Assembly: GCA_903862845.1 (NCBI GenBank)
Contig: CAIOZS010000146.1
Coordinates: 1 to 35,961, forward strand
DNA: 35,961 bases
DNA from: an uncultured Thermoleophilia bacterium
Lineage (GTDB): Bacteria > Actinomycetota > Thermoleophilia > UBA2241
Direction of reading: 5' to 3'
In this document: piece by piece, positions 8,078 to 16,150 of the stretch
Position numbering within the stretch: position 1 is the stretch's first letter
Layout of the letters: each line of letters opens with the position of its first letter
Made by a program: the position numbers and the translations under genes
Notes under the pieces: model-generated
Databases searched by the model: none
What the model saw: only the letters and a program-made list of their open reading frames with translations
Told to the model about the DNA's origin: nothing

Positions 8078-10240
8078 TCAGGCCTCTCTCTCCTCGTCCG
8101 ACGTCGGCTCCACCGACAGATGCGGCATGTGCCGGTCGACGGCGCGCGGCAGCCACCAGTTGGCCCGCCCGAAGAGGTGCATGATCGACGGTACGAGCAC
8201 GGTGCGCAGGATGAAGGCGTCGAGGAAGACCGCCGCCGCCAGCCCGATGCCGAACTCCGCGATCACCCGCTGGCCGCCGAAGACGAAGGCGGTGAACACG
8301 GCGATCATGATCGCGGCCGCGGCGGTGATCACGCGCCCCGTGGTTGCCTGCCCGAGGATCACGGAGTGGCGGTTGTCGTGCGTGTGCACCCACTCCTCGT
8401 GCATGCGGCTCACGAGGAAGACCTGATAGTCCATGGAGAGGCCGAAGAGCACGGCGAGCATGATCACCGGCAGAAAGGCCTCCACCGGCCCCGCCTTGCC
8501 CAGCCCCAGCAGGTTCGAGCCCCAGCCCCACTGGAAGAAGGCGACGATGACCCCAAAGCTGGCGGCCGCGGCGAGCAGGTTCATGACGGCGGCCGTCGCC
8601 GGCACCAGGAAGCTGCGGAAGGCGATGAGAAGCAGCAGGAAGCCGAGGGCCACGATGACGCCGATGAAGAGCGGCAGCTTGCCGCTGATGATGGCGGCGA
8701 AGTCGTCAAAGATTGCGGTCGCGCCGCCGACCAGCACGCGCAGGCCGCTGCCTTTCTCGGCGGCCGGGATCACCGTCGTGCGCAGATGGGTGATCAGTTC
8801 GCTTGTCTTCACGTCCTGAGGAGCGGACGCGGGGACAACCTGGACGACCGCGACCTTCGCCCCCGGCTTGGACGGGAACGGCACCACGGCGGCCACGCCC
8901 GGCATGTGCTGCAGGCTCTGCGTCAGCACGCCGAGCGCCGCCGTGTCGGCGGGCGTGCCCACCTGAGCGACGAGCAGCAAGGGGCCGTTGGACCCGGGCC
9001 CGAACCCGTTCGCCAGGAGGTCGTAGGCCTTGCGGGTGGTGCTCGAGGCGGGATCGTTGCCGGCGTCCGAGAGGCCGAGGCGCAGATCGATCACCGGGCT
9101 GGCCAGCGTGAGCATCACGACGAGTGCGGCCAGCGCCAGGATGACGGGCCGCCGCGAGACGAATCCCGCCCAGCGCGCCCAGAAGCCCGAGGTGTGGGCT
9201 TCCTCCGGGCCGCTCTCGGCCAGCCGCCGCCGCTCGCGGCGGCTGAGGACGCGCGGCCCCATGAAGCCGAGCAGCGCCGGCAGCAGCGTCAGCGCCGTGG
9301 CCATCGTCAGCACCACGGTGATGACGGAGGCGTAGGCCATGCCGGTGAGAAAGCTCAGCCTGAGGACCAGCAGGCCGAGCAGCGCCACGCACACGGTGCC
9401 GCCGGCGAAGAGGACCGCGCGGCCGGCCGTGTTGAGCGAGCGCACGGCCGCGTCCTCCGGTGAGAGCCCCGCCCTCAGCCCGTCGCGGTGGCGGGTGAGG
9501 ATGAACAACGCGTAGTCGATACCCACGCCGAGCCCGATGAGGGCCGCCAAGGTGGGGGCGATGCTGGACACACTCATCGCGTGCGAGAAGAGATCGATGG
9601 CGAAGGTCGCGGTGCCGAGCGCGACCACGGCCGCGATCAGGGGCAGCGCCATGCCGAAGAGTGAGCCGAAAGCGAGCAGGATGATGATGGCCGCGGCGAC
9701 GAGGCCGATGGCCATGCTGTTGGAGGGCGGCGTCCGGTTGAACTGTTCGATCGCCTGCCCGCCGATCTCGACCTGCAGGGACGCGGTGCCGGCCGCTTTC
9801 ACGAGGGCCATCACCCGGCGGACGTCCGCCTTGGGCAGCGACGGTGCCAGCTTCGAGAAGGCGACCGTCGCGTAGGCGGTCCTGCCGTCCTGGCTGATCT
9901 GCGCCGCGCCGGCGGGGCTGTACGGGCTGCGCACGGCCGCGACGGTCGGCACCGCCGCCACCTGTTTGAGCAGCGCCCCGATGCGCGTCTGTACCGCCGG
10001 GTCGCTCACCGATCCGCTGGGCACGTGCCAGACGATGGTGTCTGAGTCGCCGGACTGCTTGGGCAGCGCCGAGGCCAGCAGGTCCAGCGCCCGCGACGAC
10101 TCCGTGCCGGGCAGCGTGAACGTGTCGGAGTAGGCGCTCCCGACGAAGCGCTCGACGCCGAACACCGAGAGCAGCACGGCGAGCCAGGCGATGACGACGA
10201 TGATGCGGTGCCGGTAGCACCAGCGGGCGAACGAGGCCAT
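8078..10240 (-). CDS. MMPL/RND-superfamily exporter
   Basis: This 720-residue inner-membrane protein starts at the ATG at 10240, with AAGGAGAC seven bases upstream. Architecture is the MMPL duplication: one N-terminal helix, an extracytoplasmic domain (about residues 35-175), five to six helices including GIGVGIDYALFILTRHRDGL-like sequence, a second extracytoplasmic domain, and a second helix bundle with LFGLSMDYQVFLVSRMHEEW. The two Asp-Tyr pairs in the helices are those expected for proton coupling. Actinobacterial relatives export lipids, siderophores or drugs. The substrate cannot be told here. The gene stands alone, divergent from the Fe-S protein gene, with no TetR or MarR gene next to it. 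Length and motifs are normal, so it appears functional. Confidence 0.85.
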   Translation of the reverse strand: MASFARWCYRHRIIVVIAWLAVLLSVFGVERFVGSAYSDTFTLPGTESSRALDLLASALPKQSGDSDTIVWHVPSGSVSDPAVQTRIGALLKQVAAVPTVAAVRSPYSPAGAAQISQDGRTAYATVAFSKLAPSLPKADVRRVMALVKAAGTASLQVEIGGQAIEQFNRTPPSNSMAIGLVAAAIIILLAFGSLFGMALPLIAAVVALGTATFAIDLFSHAMSVSSIAPTLAALIGLGVGIDYALFILTRHRDGLRAGLSPEDAAVRSLNTAGRAVLFAGGTVCVALLGLLVLRLSFLTGMAYASVITVVLTMATALTLLPALLGFMGPRVLSRRERRRLAESGPEEAHTSGFWARWAGFVSRRPVILALAALVVMLTLASPVIDLRLGLSDAGNDPASSTTRKAYDLLANGFGPGSNGPLLLVAQVGTPADTAALGVLTQSLQHMPGVAAVVPFPSKPGAKVAVVQVVPASAPQDVKTSELITHLRTTVIPAAEKGSGLRVLVGGATAIFDDFAAIISGKLPLFIGVIVALGFLLLLIAFRSFLVPATAAVMNLLAAAASFGVIVAFFQWGWGSNLLGLGKAGPVEAFLPVIMLAVLFGLSMDYQVFLVSRMHEEWVHTHDNRHSVILGQATTGRVITAAAAIMIAVFTAFVFGGQRVIAEFGIGLAAAVFLDAFILRTVLVPSIMHLFGRANWWLPRAVDRHMPHLSVEPTSDEEREA

Positions 10241-10493
10241 GGCTGTCTCCTTGCGAGTGGATGCTGTCGATCTGGTCCCGCCCCTTGAGGAGTCTTGCGC
10301 AGGGGGCGGCTCAAGAGGGCTGCGCCGACTAGTCAAGCACATCCCGGGTCCCGTCGTTGCCGTCGTCAGTCCGCCGGACGGCGGTCCCACACGGTCTGGA
10401 GCTCGGTTCATGGTCTGGGCTGCCCGGTCCTATCTGCGCAGCCCGGGCCCGCTGACGTGTGGTCGCTCTGACGTGAAGGCCTGACGCAGGAAG

Positions 10494-10522
10494 TGGACCG
10501 ATGAAGAGGGTCCGGCCATACT
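10494..10522 (+). promoter_or_regulatory. Possible sigma-70-type promoter for the Fe-S protein gene
   Basis: TGGACC (10494-10499) and CATACT (10517-10522) are spaced by 17 bases, about 37 bases before the GTG start. Each box matches the consensus at four of six positions. The rest of the 318-bp divergent region 10241-10558 shows no gene. It also has an inverted repeat CTTGAG (10284-10289) / CTCAAG (10310-10315) close to the MMPL start, which could be an operator. Confidence 0.3.
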
Positions 10523-10558
10523 CTTGGGGCTGAGCAGGCAACCGACCGAAGGAGCAGC

Positions 10559-11647
10559 GTGACGTCCAGCGATGACGCCCTTGTGACGGCCTTCGGCCTG
10601 CCTGACTTTCTGGTGCCGTGGGCCGACCGCTTCTTCGAGCTCCTCGAGCTCGACCTCGTCGACGCGCTCGCCGCCGGCCCGCTGCCGGAGGCCGAAGTGC
10701 TTCGCCGCGTCCCCGGCCTCACGGCCGCCGACCTGGCGCGCGCCGCGCGCCGGGGCGTCGTCGACCTGGCCGAAGACGGCGATCAGGTCGCCCTCGCCGG
10801 GTTTCACGCGCGCTTCGAGATCTGGGCAATGTTCGAGGGCTGGAAGGACGTCCCCGATGACGTGGCCGCGCAGCTCAACGAATGGGAGCTCGCGCACTAC
10901 GAGGCGGGCGTCGCCGCCGACCTCGCGGTCGGACCCGGCGGAGGCATCGGCGCCGCGCCCGGCTCCTCCAGGAACGCCGCTTACTCCTACGTCCTGCTGC
11001 AGGAGGCCGAAGACATCGTGCGTGCCGCGCCGCACGTCTACCAGTGGCCCTGTGACTGCCGCGCGATGTTCGGGCGCTGCCGCAAGCCGCTCAACGTCTG
11101 CCTGCGCTTCAAGAACGACCGCGGGCTCGGCTGGGAGATCTCGGCCGAGCGCGCCGTGGCGCTGCTCCGCGAGGCCGACCGCGCCGGGCTCGTGCGCACC
11201 GGCTTTGTTGGCCTGGAGGACGAGGCCGGCGAGATCTGCAACTGCTGCACCGACTGCTGCTTCCCGCATCAGGCATCGCGGCGTCTCGGCATCGCCGGCG
11301 AGTGGCCGTGGCGGCGGCACGTCGCTGCCGTGGACGCCGCCGCCTGCACGCTCTGCGGACGTTGCGCGAAGCGCTGCCCCTTCGAGGCGCTCGCCCTGTC
11401 GCCCGAGCGGGGGTCCGGGCGAGAGCCGCGGCCCGGCGTGGCCGCCGCGCCGCAGGCAGAGGCGGACGGCGTGGTCGTGGCCGCCGAATCCACAGAGCGC
11501 GCCGCCGAGCCCGGCAACGCGCGGCGGCGGGCCGGCGGGCCGCACAGACTGCTCTTCGCCGCCGCTCGTTGCCGCGGCTGCGGGCTCTGCGCGACCGGCT
11601 GCCCGGAGAACGCCATCGCGATGATGCCGGGGCGGGCACCCGTCTGA
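10559..11647 (+). CDS. 4Fe-4S dicluster protein with extra Cys-rich CDCR domain
   Basis: The start is the GTG at 10559, preceded by AAGGAG. The 362-residue product has an N-terminal helical, winged-helix-like region (about 1-95). A Cys-rich central domain follows with CDCR (C165, C167), C174, C181 and CNCCTDCC (C227-C234). Next is a classical CxxCxxCxxxCP ferredoxin motif (C263-C273), a low-complexity Ala/Glu/Arg linker (about 285-330) and a second CxxCxxCxxxCP motif (C338-C348). Two [4Fe-4S] clusters are therefore expected, with a possible third metal site in the middle. The middle motif is typical of cytoplasmic ferredoxin-like proteins found next to reductases in anaerobes, but no reductase is adjacent here. 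The redox partner is unknown. Separation of the two cluster motifs by a long linker is unusual for a bacterial-type 2[4Fe-4S] fold. Confidence 0.8.
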   Translation: MTSSDDALVTAFGLPDFLVPWADRFFELLELDLVDALAAGPLPEAEVLRRVPGLTAADLARAARRGVVDLAEDGDQVALAGFHARFEIWAMFEGWKDVPDDVAAQLNEWELAHYEAGVAADLAVGPGGGIGAAPGSSRNAAYSYVLLQEAEDIVRAAPHVYQWPCDCRAMFGRCRKPLNVCLRFKNDRGLGWEISAERAVALLREADRAGLVRTGFVGLEDEAGEICNCCTDCCFPHQASRRLGIAGEWPWRRHVAAVDAAACTLCGRCAKRCPFEALALSPERGSGREPRPGVAAAPQAEADGVVVAAESTERAAEPGNARRRAGGPHRLLFAAARCRGCGLCATGCPENAIAMMPGRAPV

Positions 11648-11787
11648 TGGCCGCGCGGCGCAGCGTGCGGCCACCATGTTGGCCTGCGGCGCGTAATGGC
11701 GTGCGCGGACATGCCCAGGGCGACTGCCACCGCCATGTCGACAGGAGCGAGAACACCATCCCGTCTCACTCTCGGGAGGATGCGGTG

Positions 11788-12909
11788 ATGAGCCGGCCGC
11801 GTCTTCGACGCCCAGAGCCCCCGAAGAGACGCCTTTGGCGCCGAGCGGGCCGGCGCGCGGCTCCGCTCCTGGCCGTTCTGGGCGTCGTCGCGGTGGCCGC
11901 AGGCTGTAGTTCGACGGTTGCGAACCCGTCTCCGGGCGCCACGACGGGCTTGCCGTCCGGCTCGGCGGCGACCCCGGCCGCAAGCGCGGCTGCGGCGGTC
12001 AGGCAGATCGCCGTCGAAGTCGGTTCTCCGCCGCTCAGGGGAACGCTCACGCTTCCCGCCGGCAAAGGCCCCTTTCCCGCAGTCGTGCTGGTCTCCGGGT
12101 CGGGGCCCGGCGACCAGGACGAGACGGTCGGGCCCAACAAGCCGTTCGTGGACATCGCTCTCGGCCTCGCCGCCCGGGGGATCGCCACTGTGCGCTACGA
12201 CAAGCGCACCCGCGACTATCCGCAGAGCATCGAGCCACAGACCTTCACGACGACGCAGGAGTACGTGCCCGATGCACTCGCGGCGATCACCCTCCTGGAG
12301 CGCCAGCCGGCCGTGGACCCCCACCTGATCTTCGTGCTCGGCCACTCTGAGGGTGGGACGTATGCCCCGCTGATCGCCGAGCAGGCGCCGGCGGTGGCCG
12401 GAGTCATCCTGCTCGCCGCCGGAGCCGAGCCTCTCGGTGCGGCGATGTTGCGTCAGCTGCGCTACCTTGCGACGCTTCCGGGCACGACCGGCTTACAGGC
12501 CAAGGAGCAGCTGCCCCAGGTGGAGCGCATCGCCGCGTTGATCGACGACCCCGCCGCGCTCCGCAAGGAGAGCCCGGGGACGGTGCTCCTCGGTGGGGTT
12601 GGACCCGTCTACTTCCTGAGCGGGCTCAGCTACGACGAGGTGGCGACGGCCCGGTCGATCCCGCAGCCGCTGCTGCTTCTGCAGGGAGGCCGCGACTACC
12701 AAGTCACCGTGGCGAACGACCTGGACGTGTGGCTGCAAGGCCTGATGGGGCGGAAGAGTGTGACTGTGGTGCGGTTCCCCACGGCGAATCACTTGTTCCT
12801 CGTCGGCAGCGGAGCGCCCACGCCGCTCGAGTATCAGAAGCCGGGACACGTCGATCGCAAGGTGATCGCCACGATCGCCTCGTGGATCGACAGAGTCAAG
12901 CTCCAGTGA
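11788..12909 (+). CDS. Alpha/beta-hydrolase lipoprotein (secreted esterase/peptidase-like)
   Basis: This 373-residue protein starts at the ATG at 11788 with GGGAGGA upstream. The Arg-rich N-terminus, hydrophobic stretch (APLLAVLGVVAVA) and AAGC lipobox indicate a signal peptidase II lipoprotein anchored outside the cytoplasmic membrane. After an Ala/Ser/Pro-rich spacer the alpha/beta-hydrolase domain has the oxyanion-region SGSGPGDQDE, nucleophile Ser187 in GHSEGG, Asp303 in GGRDYQ and His335 in ANHLF, a complete catalytic triad. The family (often annotated as alpha/beta fold or S9-like hydrolase) cleaves esters or short peptides; the substrate is unknown. The 140-bp gap before it shows no gene. 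Confidence 0.85.
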   Translation: MSRPRLRRPEPPKRRLWRRAGRRAAPLLAVLGVVAVAAGCSSTVANPSPGATTGLPSGSAATPAASAAAAVRQIAVEVGSPPLRGTLTLPAGKGPFPAVVLVSGSGPGDQDETVGPNKPFVDIALGLAARGIATVRYDKRTRDYPQSIEPQTFTTTQEYVPDALAAITLLERQPAVDPHLIFVLGHSEGGTYAPLIAEQAPAVAGVILLAAGAEPLGAAMLRQLRYLATLPGTTGLQAKEQLPQVERIAALIDDPAALRKESPGTVLLGGVGPVYFLSGLSYDEVATARSIPQPLLLLQGGRDYQVTVANDLDVWLQGLMGRKSVTVVRFPTANHLFLVGSGAPTPLEYQKPGHVDRKVIATIASWIDRVKLQ

Positions 12910-13063
12910 GCTGAGCAACCGCAGCGCCGCCAGGAGTGCATCGGCGTCCGCCGCCGGCTGAGTCCCTGCGCTCGCATGATCGGATGCTCACGTCCCCAGA
13001 AGCCGCGGCCACAGGGACGCGACGGCATCCTGCGTTGGCGAAGCGAGAGCGTCCTCGGGCGAG

Positions 13064-13116
13064 GAATTGATTTTCATAAGTATGGTATTGACTTTCTCAA
13101 TTCAATGCCGTATCTT
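13064..13116 (+). promoter_or_regulatory. Promoter with overlapping repeats upstream of the DUF2089 operon
   Basis: TTGACT (13088-13093) and TATCTT (13111-13116) are separated by exactly 17 bases in an AT-rich patch that stands out in this GC-rich sequence. Overlapping them are a near-identical direct repeat, ATTGATTTTC (13066-13075) and ATTGACTTTC (13087-13096), whose starts are 21 bases apart, and an inverted repeat GAATTGA (13064-13070) / TCAATTC (13097-13103). Direct copies two helical turns apart over the -35 box suggest binding by a dimeric regulator, possibly the DUF2089 protein itself. The leader to the first ATG would be about 30 bases. Confidence 0.6.
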
Positions 13117-13149
13117 CTGGGGGTCAAGTGAGCGATAGTGGAGCACTGC

Positions 13150-13509
13150 ATGATGAATGACTGGCACGAGCTGACCGACCTCACCGAAGGCCGACGCTTC
13201 CTGGTGACCAAGGTGCGCATGGACTCCGGCATCTCGATCCAGGGCGAGTTCGAGCTGCCGCCGCTGGCCCGCCTGCGCTACGAGGACCAGGTGTTCGTGA
13301 GCGAGTTCGTGCGCAGCCACGGCTCGATCAAGGACATGGAGAAGGCCTTCGGCATCAGCTACCCGACGGTCAAGAACCGCCTCAACCGCATCATCGACCA
13401 GCTGCAGCTCGTCGAGGTCACGGCCTCCCCCGCAGGGGGCGACGCCCTCGACCTGCTCGAGCGCGGCGAGATCTCGGCGGACGAGGCGGCCGGGAGGCTC
13501 CGGCGATGA
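13150..13509 (+). CDS. DUF2089 family HTH regulator
   Basis: This 119-residue protein begins at one of two adjacent ATG codons (13150 or 13153), with GGAG upstream. The core GEFELPPLARLRYEDQVFVS followed by MEKAFGISYPTVKNRLNRII is the DUF2089 helix-turn-helix domain. In most relatives a CxxC...CxxC zinc ribbon precedes GxFELP; here that region is cysteine-free, so the zinc site has been lost. The C-terminal ALDLLERGEISADEAAGRL is a SHOCT-like short helical motif that recurs at the start of the third gene of the operon. It is probably a DNA-binding regulator of its own operon. It overlaps the next gene by four bases (ATGA). Confidence 0.8.
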   Translation: MMNDWHELTDLTEGRRFLVTKVRMDSGISIQGEFELPPLARLRYEDQVFVSEFVRSHGSIKDMEKAFGISYPTVKNRLNRIIDQLQLVEVTASPAGGDALDLLERGEISADEAAGRLRR

Positions 13510-13790
13510 AACTCCCGCCGATGATCCTCAACCTGAAGGTTGCGTCGCCTCACCGGCGCCCCGTCCATCTGTGGCTGCCGCTGTTCCTGCTGTGGCCCTT
13601 TGCTCTGCTGCTCGGAGGCCTCGCGCTCGGGGTCGCGCTTGTCGCCGACGGCGTGCTGGTTCTGCGCGGCCGGCGCTACCACCACTACACCGTCCTGCTG
13701 GCCCGCTCTTTCGCGGCGCTCGGCGAGACGCGCGGCACGGTTATCCGCTTCAGCAACGAAAAGACGGCCGTCGACATGACGGTCCGGTGA
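13506..13790 (+). CDS. Small membrane protein of DUF2089 operon
   Basis: This 94-residue protein starts in the ATGA overlap with the regulator gene. Residues about 20-52 are strongly hydrophobic (HLWLPLFLLWPFALLLGGLA and onward) and form one long or two short membrane helices. The remainder is basic then polar, ending in a strand-rich tail. No named family is recognised. Position between a DUF2089 regulator and a SHOCT-like protein matches operons proposed to act at the cell envelope, but its activity is unknown. Confidence 0.75.
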   Translation: MKLPPMILNLKVASPHRRPVHLWLPLFLLWPFALLLGGLALGVALVADGVLVLRGRRYHHYTVLLARSFAALGETRGTVIRFSNEKTAVDMTVR

Positions 13791-13806
13791 AAGAGGGGTG
13801 TTAGCG

Positions 13807-14247
13807 ATGAGTGAGGACCGCAGCCGGATCCTGGACCTGCTCGCCGGGGGCAAGATCACCGCCGAAGAAGCCGAGCGCCTGCTCGACGCGCTCGACGCGC
13901 GCAAGGGCGCTGCCGCAGCGCCGGCCGGGCCGGCGATCCAGGGTGACCCCGGACCGCTGATCGCGGCGCTTCCGAAGTACCTCTACGTCAAGGTCCTTGC
14001 CGCGAACGGCGACAACGTGGACGTGAAGATCCCCATCGTGCTCGTGCGCTCGGGGCTCAAGCTCACGTCGCTCATCCCTCCGCTCGCGATGGACAAGATC
14101 AACGACACGATGTCCGAGCACGGCATGTCCGTCGACTTCAACAACTTCAAGCCCGAGGACATCGACGAGCTCATCGGGGGCCTGCGCGACATGGAGGTCA
14201 ATGTGGACGCGAAGAACGGCGACACGGTGCGCGTGTACTGCGCGTAG
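13807..14247 (+). CDS. SHOCT-like domain protein of DUF2089 operon
   Basis: This 146-residue soluble protein is taken from the ATG at 13807 with AAGAGGGG upstream; a GTG three codons earlier is less likely. The first 30 residues (SRILDLLAGGKITAEEAERL) form the SHOCT-like helical hairpin also seen at the end of the first gene of the operon. An Ala/Pro spacer follows, and then a compact alpha/beta domain (about residues 55-146) with no known catalytic motif. The shared hairpin suggests the regulator and this protein bind each other or a common partner. A strong hairpin terminator follows 14 bases after the stop. Confidence 0.75.
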   Translation: MSEDRSRILDLLAGGKITAEEAERLLDALDARKGAAAAPAGPAIQGDPGPLIAALPKYLYVKVLAANGDNVDVKIPIVLVRSGLKLTSLIPPLAMDKINDTMSEHGMSVDFNNFKPEDIDELIGGLRDMEVNVDAKNGDTVRVYCA

Positions 14248-14260
14248 AGGTCTGACTTAC

Positions 14261-14291
14261 GGAAGCGCCGGGCGATCTGCCCGGCGTTTCC
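14261..14291 (+). terminator. Hairpin terminator of the DUF2089 operon
   Basis: A 13-bp stem (GGAAGCGCCGGGC at 14261-14273 with GCCCGGCGTTTCC at 14279-14291, one G-T pair) closes a five-base loop GATCT. There is no T-run beyond the TTT within the right arm, so it may be a weak intrinsic terminator, but position and stability fit. Confidence 0.65.
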
Positions 14292-14479
14292 ATGCTCTCG
14301 CGGCGTGTCCGTCCCAGGTGTGTGGGAGAATGCCGATATCGTCAATCGCGGCCCGGCAGGTGTTCTTGTTGCAGCGATCTCGTAGTATCAGCCCATGTCC
14401 AAATCGCTATCTGTGTCGTTGTCGGATTCGAGACCAGGATCGGGGACACCCTGACTCCTTCATCGAGGTCTAGGCGCCG

Positions 14480-16150
14480 ATGATGCCCTCCGCCGCGCAT
14501 GCCGATTCCGCGCAGTCCCGCAAGGCGCGCGGTGCGTTCTTCACGCCACCCGAGCTCTGCGACTATGTCGTGGACTGGGCTGTGCGAGACCGACACGACA
14601 TCGTCTTGGAACCGTCTTGCGGAGAAGCCGCATTCCTGCTGACCGCCGGCGCCCGACTGCGCACTCTGAACGATGGTGGTCACTATGGTCCCGGTCAGCT
14701 CTGCGGACTGGAGTTGCACGAACAAAGCGCTCGCGCCGCGCGACTACGCCTGGCGTCTCTGGATCTCGGCGCGCAGATCGAGATAGGCGATTTCTTCGCT
14801 GCTAACCCGGCTCCGAGGTTCGATGCAGTTGTTGGCAATCCGCCGTATGTTCGCTATCAGGACTTCTCCGGGGACGCGCGTGCTCGTGGCAGAGCAGCGG
14901 CGCTGCGCGCCGGTGTCTCACTTACCGGCCTGGCGTCGTCATGGGCTGCGTTCACGGTCCACGCAGCGCTGTTCCTCAAGCCGGGGGGGCGCCTCGGCCT
15001 CGTTCTCCCGGCGGAGCTGCTTTCGGTGAACTATGCCGCCGGCGTCAGACGCTACTTGATGGAGCGTTTCGCCCGGGTTCGCCTCGTGCTCTTCAGCGAA
15101 CGGGTCTTTCCAGGCGTCATGGAGGAGGTCGTGCTGCTGCTCGCCGAGGGCAACGGGCCCACCGCTCATTGCGAGCTGCATCAGCTCGCTGGTCTGGCAG
15201 GGCTGAAGACCGTCGATAGGGCCGGCCGCAGATGGACGCCGGTTCCGCCCGAGGGCAAGTGGACAGCGAGCCTGATGTCCTCAGCCGCCTGGGAGGCCTA
15301 CTCTGAGGTCGCGTCCAGTCCGGCCTTCAGCACGTTGCACGACTGGGGCGAGACCACGCTCGGCATGGTCACCGGCAACAATCGGTACTTCGCCCTGAGC
15401 CCCGCTCGAGTCGCAGAGCTCCAGTTGTCGGCCACCGACACTATTCCCCTCTCGCCGCCAGGCTCCCGTCATCTTCGTGGCCTCACCTTTGGTGCGCCGG
15501 CATGGAAGGCGCTCGGCAAGATGGGCAAGTCGACGATGCTGTTTCGACCGGCGTCGGACCCTTCTCCGGCTGCTCTCGAGTACATTGAGGACGGTGAGGC
15601 CGCCAACGTGCACGGCGCCTACAAGTGCCGCGTTCGTTCACCTTGGTGGCGTGTGCCCCTGGTTCGTCCGCCCGACGTCTTCCTCACCTACATGAACGCC
15701 GACACCCCCAGACTCTGCGCCAACAGGGCGCACTGCCATCATCTCAACTCGGTCCATGGGCTGTACCTGCACCCTGGGATGCGGCGCCTTGGCGCCGACC
15801 TGCTGCCACCTGCCGCTCTCAACTCCATGACGCTCCTGGGCGCCGAGACCGTGGGGCGCGCCTATGGTGGCGGCCTGCTGAAGCTCGAGCCTCGTGAAGC
15901 AGATCGCCTTCCGGTCCCGTCCAGGGAATCGCTTCTGGCCGCCTCCCAGGTGCTGTCTGCGCTTCGCCCTCACGTAGCGAAGGCGTTGCAGAGCGGTCGA
16001 CTCCTGGACGCTGTCCGGCTTGTGGATGACGCTCTCCTGGTCGGGCGGCTTGGGATCCCCCAGGCGCAGGTCGAGGCGCTGCGACAAGCGCACGCAAACA
16101 TGAGTGCTCGCCGGACCGCACGAGGAGCGGATCCCCGTGTCCCGGATTGA
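14480..16150 (+). CDS. N6-adenine DNA methyltransferase of Type II-like R-M system 1
   Basis: This 556-residue protein has the gamma-class m6A methyltransferase order: motif X with GAFFTPPELCDYVVD (about 18-32), SAM-binding motif I with LEPSCGEAAFLL (about 43-54), catalytic GNPPYVRYQDF (about 119-129), then a long C-terminal half expected to hold the target-recognition region. Size and motifs fit the TaqI/Eco57I-type enzymes. The downstream nuclease gene overlaps it by 14 bases, making a compact R-M pair. Two adjacent ATG codons are possible starts; GAGG lies upstream. The 230 bases before it, after the terminator, hold no gene. BREX or DISARM is not supported because no accompanying genes are present. 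Confidence 0.85.
   Translation: MMPSAAHADSAQSRKARGAFFTPPELCDYVVDWAVRDRHDIVLEPSCGEAAFLLTAGARLRTLNDGGHYGPGQLCGLELHEQSARAARLRLASLDLGAQIEIGDFFAANPAPRFDAVVGNPPYVRYQDFSGDARARGRAAALRAGVSLTGLASSWAAFTVHAALFLKPGGRLGLVLPAELLSVNYAAGVRRYLMERFARVRLVLFSERVFPGVMEEVVLLLAEGNGPTAHCELHQLAGLAGLKTVDRAGRRWTPVPPEGKWTASLMSSAAWEAYSEVASSPAFSTLHDWGETTLGMVTGNNRYFALSPARVAELQLSATDTIPLSPPGSRHLRGLTFGAPAWKALGKMGKSTMLFRPASDPSPAALEYIEDGEAANVHGAYKCRVRSPWWRVPLVRPPDVFLTYMNADTPRLCANRAHCHHLNSVHGLYLHPGMRRLGADLLPPAALNSMTLLGAETVGRAYGGGLLKLEPREADRLPVPSRESLLAASQVLSALRPHVAKALQSGRLLDAVRLVDDALLVGRLGIPQAQVEALRQAHANMSARRTARGADPRVPD

Noticed and set aside
8042-9463. Long plus-strand open frame of 473 codons opposite the MMPL exporter
   Set aside because: It lies wholly antisense to a gene with clear family motifs and has the His/Asp/Arg-rich composition typical of shadow frames in GC-rich DNA.
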